A program made the translations under genes and the position numbers. The notes under the pieces are model-generated. The model made no database searches and was not told the origin of the DNA. It worked only from the letters and a program-made list of their open reading frames with translations. From Actinomycetota bacterium (GTDB taxonomy: Bacteria > Actinomycetota > Humimicrobiia > Humimicrobiales > Humimicrobiaceae), in contig JAQVEM010000003.1 of NCBI GenBank assembly GCA_028697935.1, forward strand, positions 1-10,002: 10,002 bases of DNA. Direction: 5' to 3'. This document shows positions 7,056 through 10,002 of the stretch, piece after piece (within the stretch, counting starts at the first letter, position 1; every line of letters begins with the position of its first letter).

Positions 7056-7565
7056 TTAATTTCCACCATTCAAAATAATATTACATATTTCTCTTATAAA
7101 ACCTTCGCCACCTTTATATTTTGATACATAATCTACACTGAATTTCACCTTATCAAGCGCATTTGCAGGAGCACAGCTAAAGCCGGCCTGCGTGAGTATC
7201 GGCAAATCAGAGATATCATCTCCACATACACATATCTGATTATCAGTTAATTTTAAATCCTCTTTCCACTTTGTATATACTTCTTTTTTATTCTTCGTGC
7301 CAAAAGAGATCATATCTATTTTTAATTTCTTTGCTCTATATTTCAATGCACTGGCATTTTCTTCACTTATTATACCTGTTAAAATATTGTTTTTACGGAG
7401 TAACTCTACACCCTTGCCATCTATGCGTGAAAATTTTAATGTTTCATTTCCATTGTTATCAACATAAACACTGCCATCAGTTAGAACCCCGTCTGCATCC
7501 ATTATTACAAGTTTTATATCGCTTTTATATTCAACAATCTCCCCGCTTTTGTTTTTATATTTCAT
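7056..7565 (-). CDS. KdsC-like type C0 HAD phosphatase (probable nonulosonate-9-phosphate phosphatase)
   Basis: At 169 residues without a cap insertion this is a C0-class HAD phosphatase of the KdsC group, cytoplasmic and probably tetrameric. The nucleophile motif is DADGVLTDG (23-31, with Asp23 nucleophile and Asp25 acid/base). Motif II is Ser67 in GIISEEN, a motif III lysine lies around 91-94, and motif IV is GDDISDLP (115-122). The C-terminal GGEGFIREI (152-160) is the tail that reaches a neighbouring active site in KdsC-type tetramers. KdsC acts on Kdo-8-phosphate, but relatives paired with NeuB-type synthases, such as the KDN-9-phosphate phosphatase of Bacteroides thetaiotaomicron, remove the 9-phosphate. 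Since the next gene is NeuB-like and not KdsA, the latter role is favoured. It is the first gene of the minus-strand operon; only a weak AAAGA precedes its ATG. Confidence 0.86.
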   Translation of the reverse strand: MKYKNKSGEIVEYKSDIKLVIMDADGVLTDGSVYVDNNGNETLKFSRIDGKGVELLRKNNILTGIISEENASALKYRAKKLKIDMISFGTKNKKEVYTKWKEDLKLTDNQICVCGDDISDLPILTQAGFSCAPANALDKVKFSVDYVSKYKGGEGFIREICNIILNGGN

Positions 7566-7597
7566 AATATTCTTTAATTTTTCTTGAACAGTAAACT

Positions 7598-7613
7598 TTA
7601 ATTTTAAAATTAA
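7598..7613. promoter_or_regulatory. Perfect 16-bp AT palindrome in the cassette leader
   Basis: TTAATTTTAAAATTAA is a perfect 16-bp inverted repeat lying between the candidate cassette promoter and the phosphatase start. It might be an operator or only a by-product of AT richness. No regulator gene is in the window. Confidence 0.3.
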
Positions 7614-7661
7614 TGATATTCTAAGCTTAAGTGAAAATCAACTCTTATTGCGAAGAGAAAC

Positions 7662-7670
7662 ATTATAACA
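7662..7670 (-). promoter_or_regulatory. Extended -10 promoter candidate for the nonulosonate cassette
   Basis: Read on the minus strand the bases are TGTTATAAT: a perfect TATAAT preceded by the extended -10 TG at the correct spacing. No good -35 box is found 16-18 bases upstream, which is common for extended -10 promoters. Transcription would start near 7655 and leave a leader of about 90 bases before the phosphatase ATG at 7565. That leader contains a small hairpin (CTCTT/AAGAG) and the AT palindrome. Confidence 0.5.
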
Positions 7671-7766
7671 GAAGCAGTGGGTAATAAATTGTGTATTATT
7701 CCTCACTGATATTTTTAATTTAAGAAGAGAAGATAACTTTAATAACTGTAAAACATGATTTAGTGT

Positions 7767-7795
7767 TTAAGTAGAGAATATTTTGATATTATAAT
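7767..7795 (+). promoter_or_regulatory. Sigma-70-type promoter candidate for the ParB-like gene
   Basis: A perfect TATAAT (7790-7795) is preceded, at 17 bases, by the weak -35 TTAAGT (7767-7772). The start of transcription would be near 7802, only about 20-30 bases before the gene, fitting its lack of a Shine-Dalgarno site. It is divergent from the cassette promoter. Confidence 0.4.
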
Positions 7796-7829
7796 AGAAT
7801 TATTTTCTTTTACAATTAAAGTGTGCTCT

Positions 7830-8540
7830 ATGAGTCTAAAAAAAGTTAAAAAGATATTAAAACCTTTTGCGCAATTAATATCAAAAGCATTAGTCCGGGT
7901 AATATTGTTTGTCAACTTTAACCTTTTCCACAGTAAGAGAAATCTTCTTCCTGTTTTATTTGCAAATCTATGTTTTGGTGATTCACTTGTGTATAAAATA
8001 AATCCGGAACTTTTAAAATATCATATTGCTGACCCTGATTCCATGCCCGGAAATTTATTTGTATGGGCTGGGGAGTGGGACAGAGACACTATCCCTATAG
8101 AAGAACATGAGAAATTTGTTATGATCAGAGAGCTTTTTGTTGAAAATAAGGATTACCGTGATACACAATTTTATTCTCTTGCAGTTGAAAGAATGAAAGA
8201 TGGAACTCCGTTAAAGAGGGGGGATCTAATACTTGATTCTTTTGAAAATATTGTTCTGTATTTTGAAAAACATAAAAAGATATTTGAGGAAATTAAAACC
8301 AGAGGCTTTGATTTAAATCTGGCTCCGGAGGTAGGTGTGGCTGTAGCCAGGGATGGACAGCTGCTGCACTTTCGCCAGGGTCATCACACTCTCGCAATTG
8401 CAAAAATACTTGGTGTAGAAAATGTAATTGTAAGAATACGTGCGGTTCACAGTATCTGGTTAATGAACCAGCTAAGAAGTGGAAGTAGAGTAAACCTGCT
8501 GGAATCTGTACGGAAGGGTTTTAAAGAGCTTCAGGAGTAG
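7830..8540 (+). CDS. Conserved-looking protein of unknown function with possible ParB/Srx-like core
   Basis: I do not recognise a characterised family. From the ATG at 7830 the protein has 236 residues; a GTG at 7821 would add three, and neither start has a clear ribosome binding site. The N-terminus is basic and partly hydrophobic (LVRVILFVNFNLF), perhaps a membrane-contacting helix. Next come FVWAGEWDRD (about 77-86) and a charged middle with RDTQFYS. The best signature is GVAVARDGQLLHFRQGHHT (about 169-187) followed by LAIAKILGVENVIVRI. An R-D-G strand, a turn with G-H-H, then a helix with A-I-A and a final I-x-V-R-I strand match the outline of ParB N-terminal/sulfiredoxin-like domains, where the G-x-R-H/H-R-L-A motif binds nucleotide or phosphate. 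Similar proteins occur, to my recollection, beside glycosyltransferases. A role in the polysaccharide locus is inferred from position only. Confidence 0.5.
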   Translation: MSLKKVKKILKPFAQLISKALVRVILFVNFNLFHSKRNLLPVLFANLCFGDSLVYKINPELLKYHIADPDSMPGNLFVWAGEWDRDTIPIEEHEKFVMIRELFVENKDYRDTQFYSLAVERMKDGTPLKRGDLILDSFENIVLYFEKHKKIFEEIKTRGFDLNLAPEVGVAVARDGQLLHFRQGHHTLAIAKILGVENVIVRIRAVHSIWLMNQLRSGSRVNLLESVRKGFKELQE

Positions 8541-8558
8541 TAAATTTTATGTGGCTTT

Positions 8559-8587
8559 TTGAATTAAATTAGAAGAATATCTATATT
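8559..8587 (+). promoter_or_regulatory. Sigma-70-type promoter candidate for the GT4 gene
   Basis: TTGAAT (8559-8564) and TATATT (8582-8587) are separated by exactly 17 bases, matching 4/6 and 5/6 of the consensus. It lies between the ParB-like gene and the glycosyltransferase and would give a leader of about 40 bases. AT-rich DNA often yields chance matches. Confidence 0.4.
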
Positions 8588-8588
8588 T

Positions 8589-8618
8589 TTGTATTTTATT
8601 TTTCTTGTATTTTATTTT
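8589..8618 (+). repeat. 14-nt direct repeat (period 16) in the GT4 leader
   Basis: TTGTATTTTATTTT occurs at 8589-8602 and again at 8605-8618. It is T-rich low-complexity DNA just downstream of the promoter candidate. No function is proposed. Confidence 0.5.
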
Positions 8619-8634
8619 ATGTAAAAAGTTTATT

Positions 8635-10002
8635 ATGAAGAAATTAAAGATACTTATGGTGATTGCAGTTTTTTATCCCTATACAGGTGGAGCTGAGAAG
8701 CAGGCCCAGAAACTGGCCTGTGAGCTTGTTAAGAAAGGCGTAGATGTAACGGTTGTAACGGGTAGATGGGACAATAATCTAAAAAAAACCGAAGAAATTG
8801 ATGGCTTAAAAGTAGTAAGAAATTTAACAAACTTTGACTTTAGAAAAAAAGAAAAAATAGATACCGACAGAAGTTTTTTCTATACAGGACCTTTAGATAA
8901 AAAGTCAATTGCAAAATCAATAAAAATAATTTTAAGAAAAATCTTTGTGCGGTTAAGTGTTTATATTTATCAGTTCTCACTTTTTTTCTTTTTAATATCG
9001 CATAGAAGACAATACGATGTTATCCATGTCCACCAGGTACTGTATCCTGCATATATTTCTACACTCTGCTCCGGGATTTTAAAGAAACCAGTTATAGCAA
9101 AAGTTGGCAGCAGTGGTTCCAATAGTGATATTAATCAGATAAAAGAACTTCCCGGAGGAAGACTGCAATTAAGATATATTTTAAAAAATATTGATAGAAT
9201 AATCTGTACCAGTAAAGTTATGATAGAAGAGTTTGTTGAAGAAGGGGCGGATAGGGATAAAATAGTACTGATAAGAAACGGAGTAAACGTAACGGATTTT
9301 ACTCGCTCATACGAATCCTGCAGCACCCTTGTTACGATGGGCAGGTTTATCAAATCCAAAAATATTGATACACTGATTAGTGCTTTTTCAAAATTAGTCC
9401 GGAGCGATGGTAAAGATTTAAAGCTTATTCTTATCGGGGACGGTCCCGAGAAAGATAATATTATAAGTCTGATTAATAAGTCCGGACTAAAAGAAAGAGT
9501 TACTCTAACCGGTATGGTGGATAATCCTGAGGATTTTTTAAAAAAATCTGATTTATTTATTTTCCCTTCACTGGTAGAAGGTCTCTCTAATTCACTCATT
9601 GAAGCAATGAGCTTCAAGCTTCCCTGTATAGTATCAAATATTCCGGGGAATATTGAGGTCCTTGGCGATGAGTTTACGGGGGACAAAGCTATAGGTGATG
9701 AATTTCCGGTTAATGAATTTTCGGCTGGTAAATTTCCGGATAAAGATGATTCTCATTCATACTACAACATAAAAGAAGGGGAATTTAAAGTTACAAATTG
9801 CGGGATATTTTTTAATCCTTCTGATATAGATGGACTGGTAAATGCAGTTAATTATGTAATGAATAATTACGGGATACGAAAGAAATTAGCGGAAAATGCA
9901 TACAGGAAAATTTTAAATGAATATAATATAGAAAGCATTGCAGACAGGTATTTAAGACTTTATGAAGAGATTTTAAAGCAAAGTAAAGAGGTTTTAAAGC
10001 AA
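8635..10002 (+). CDS. GT4-family glycosyltransferase with pentapeptide-repeat insertion (3' end beyond window)
   Basis: The frame is open from ATG 8635 to the window end, giving 456 residues without a stop. It is a GT-B retaining transferase of the GT4 group, acting at the cytoplasmic face of the membrane on a lipid-linked glycan. The N-terminal domain starts with KILMVIAVFYPYTGGAEKQ (5-23), which includes the acceptor-side GGAE loop. A hydrophobic, basic-flanked stretch (about 102-125, VYIYQFSLFFFLIS) probably contacts the membrane. HVHQ, KVGSSG and RNGVN follow in order, then VTMGRFIKSKNIDTLI, LILIGDGPE and the E-x7-E motif Glu315/Glu323 in VEGLSNSLIEAMS. Between NIEVLG and GIFFNPSD, where relatives have a short loop, about 45 extra residues include five pentapeptide units (344-368). 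No good Shine-Dalgarno site precedes the ATG. The donor sugar is unknown. The gene is probably near complete, since the final helix is present. Confidence 0.92.
   Translation, partial: MKKLKILMVIAVFYPYTGGAEKQAQKLACELVKKGVDVTVVTGRWDNNLKKTEEIDGLKVVRNLTNFDFRKKEKIDTDRSFFYTGPLDKKSIAKSIKIILRKIFVRLSVYIYQFSLFFFLISHRRQYDVIHVHQVLYPAYISTLCSGILKKPVIAKVGSSGSNSDINQIKELPGGRLQLRYILKNIDRIICTSKVMIEEFVEEGADRDKIVLIRNGVNVTDFTRSYESCSTLVTMGRFIKSKNIDTLISAFSKLVRSDGKDLKLILIGDGPEKDNIISLINKSGLKERVTLTGMVDNPEDFLKKSDLFIFPSLVEGLSNSLIEAMSFKLPCIVSNIPGNIEVLGDEFTGDKAIGDEFPVNEFSAGKFPDKDDSHSYYNIKEGEFKVTNCGIFFNPSDIDGLVNAVNYVMNNYGIRKKLAENAYRKILNEYNIESIADRYLRLYEEILKQSKEVLKQ
9664..9738 (+). repeat. Five in-frame 15-bp repeats coding a pentapeptide array inside the GT4 gene
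   Basis: Consecutive 15-base units encode GDEFT, GDKAI, GDEFP, VNEFS and AGKFP. Units 1, 3, 4 and 5 share a core close to GAATTTCCGG; for example GGTGATGAATTTCCGG at 9694-9709 and GCTGGTAAATTTCCGG at 9724-9739. Unit 2 is degenerate. The array falls in a loop of the nucleotide-binding domain and keeps the reading frame, so it looks like an expanded and then diverged tandem repeat. Confidence 0.75.

Noticed and set aside
7271..7567. 98-codon plus-strand open frame opposite the HAD phosphatase
   Set aside because: Its Cys/His/Leu-rich translation resembles no protein, and the phosphatase on the other strand has all four HAD motifs.
8619..8624. Start-stop minimal ORF (ATG TAA) just before the GT4 gene
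   Set aside because: It has no Shine-Dalgarno site and is expected by chance in this AT-rich leader.
9135..9686. 183-codon minus-strand open frame
   Set aside because: It is antisense to the GT4 glycosyltransferase, whose frame is continuous and carries all family motifs. The Ser/Leu/Ile-rich antisense protein looks like an artefact of codon bias.
1..10002. CRISPR array, tRNA, rRNA, insertion sequence or phage genes
   Set aside because: No regularly spaced repeats with unique spacers, no cloverleaf-like sequence with CCA end, and no transposase, integrase or phage motif was recognised on either strand.

Overview
The window is AT-rich DNA (roughly one third G+C by eye). Its genes are densely packed, use the standard code, and often start at Shine-Dalgarno sites, with TTG starts beside ATG. 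This points to a low-GC bacterium, perhaps Firmicutes-like or an uncultured lineage. The sequence does not identify the species. The whole window reads as part of a surface polysaccharide (capsule, EPS or O-antigen) locus. No tRNA, rRNA, insertion sequence, integrase or CRISPR array was seen.

Layout. (1) Positions 1-3479, plus strand: the 3' end of a UDP-glucose 6-dehydrogenase, a UDP-glucuronate decarboxylase (UDP-xylose synthase), a putative glycosyltransferase started by TTG and overlapping the previous gene, and a Wzz-type chain-length determinant. The first two genes form the route UDP-glucose -> UDP-glucuronate -> UDP-xylose. (2) Positions 3643-7565, minus strand: five tightly coupled genes, in transcription order a KdsC-like HAD phosphatase, a NeuB-type sialic-acid synthase of only 293 residues without the usual C-terminal SAF domain, a NeuA-type CMP-sugar cytidylyltransferase, a Gfo/Idh/MocA oxidoreductase and a PtmA-like short-chain dehydrogenase. 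(3) Positions 7821-10002, plus strand: a conserved-looking unknown protein with a possible ParB-like core, then a GT4 glycosyltransferase running off the window end and carrying a pentapeptide-repeat insertion.

The minus-strand cassette is the most interesting part. A 9-phosphate-type synthase, a phosphatase and a cytidylyltransferase can make a CMP-activated nonulosonic acid. With no NeuC epimerase, no aminotransferase and no acetyltransferase inside the cassette, and with a synthase lacking the SAF domain, a KDN-like (deaminated) product is the simplest reading. The two oxidoreductases resemble PtmF and PtmA of Campylobacter legionaminate/flagellin-modification loci, so precursor or product tailoring is possible. 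The cassette has its own extended -10 promoter candidate and lies convergent to the Wzz gene and divergent from the ParB-like gene, like a swappable module in a polysaccharide locus.
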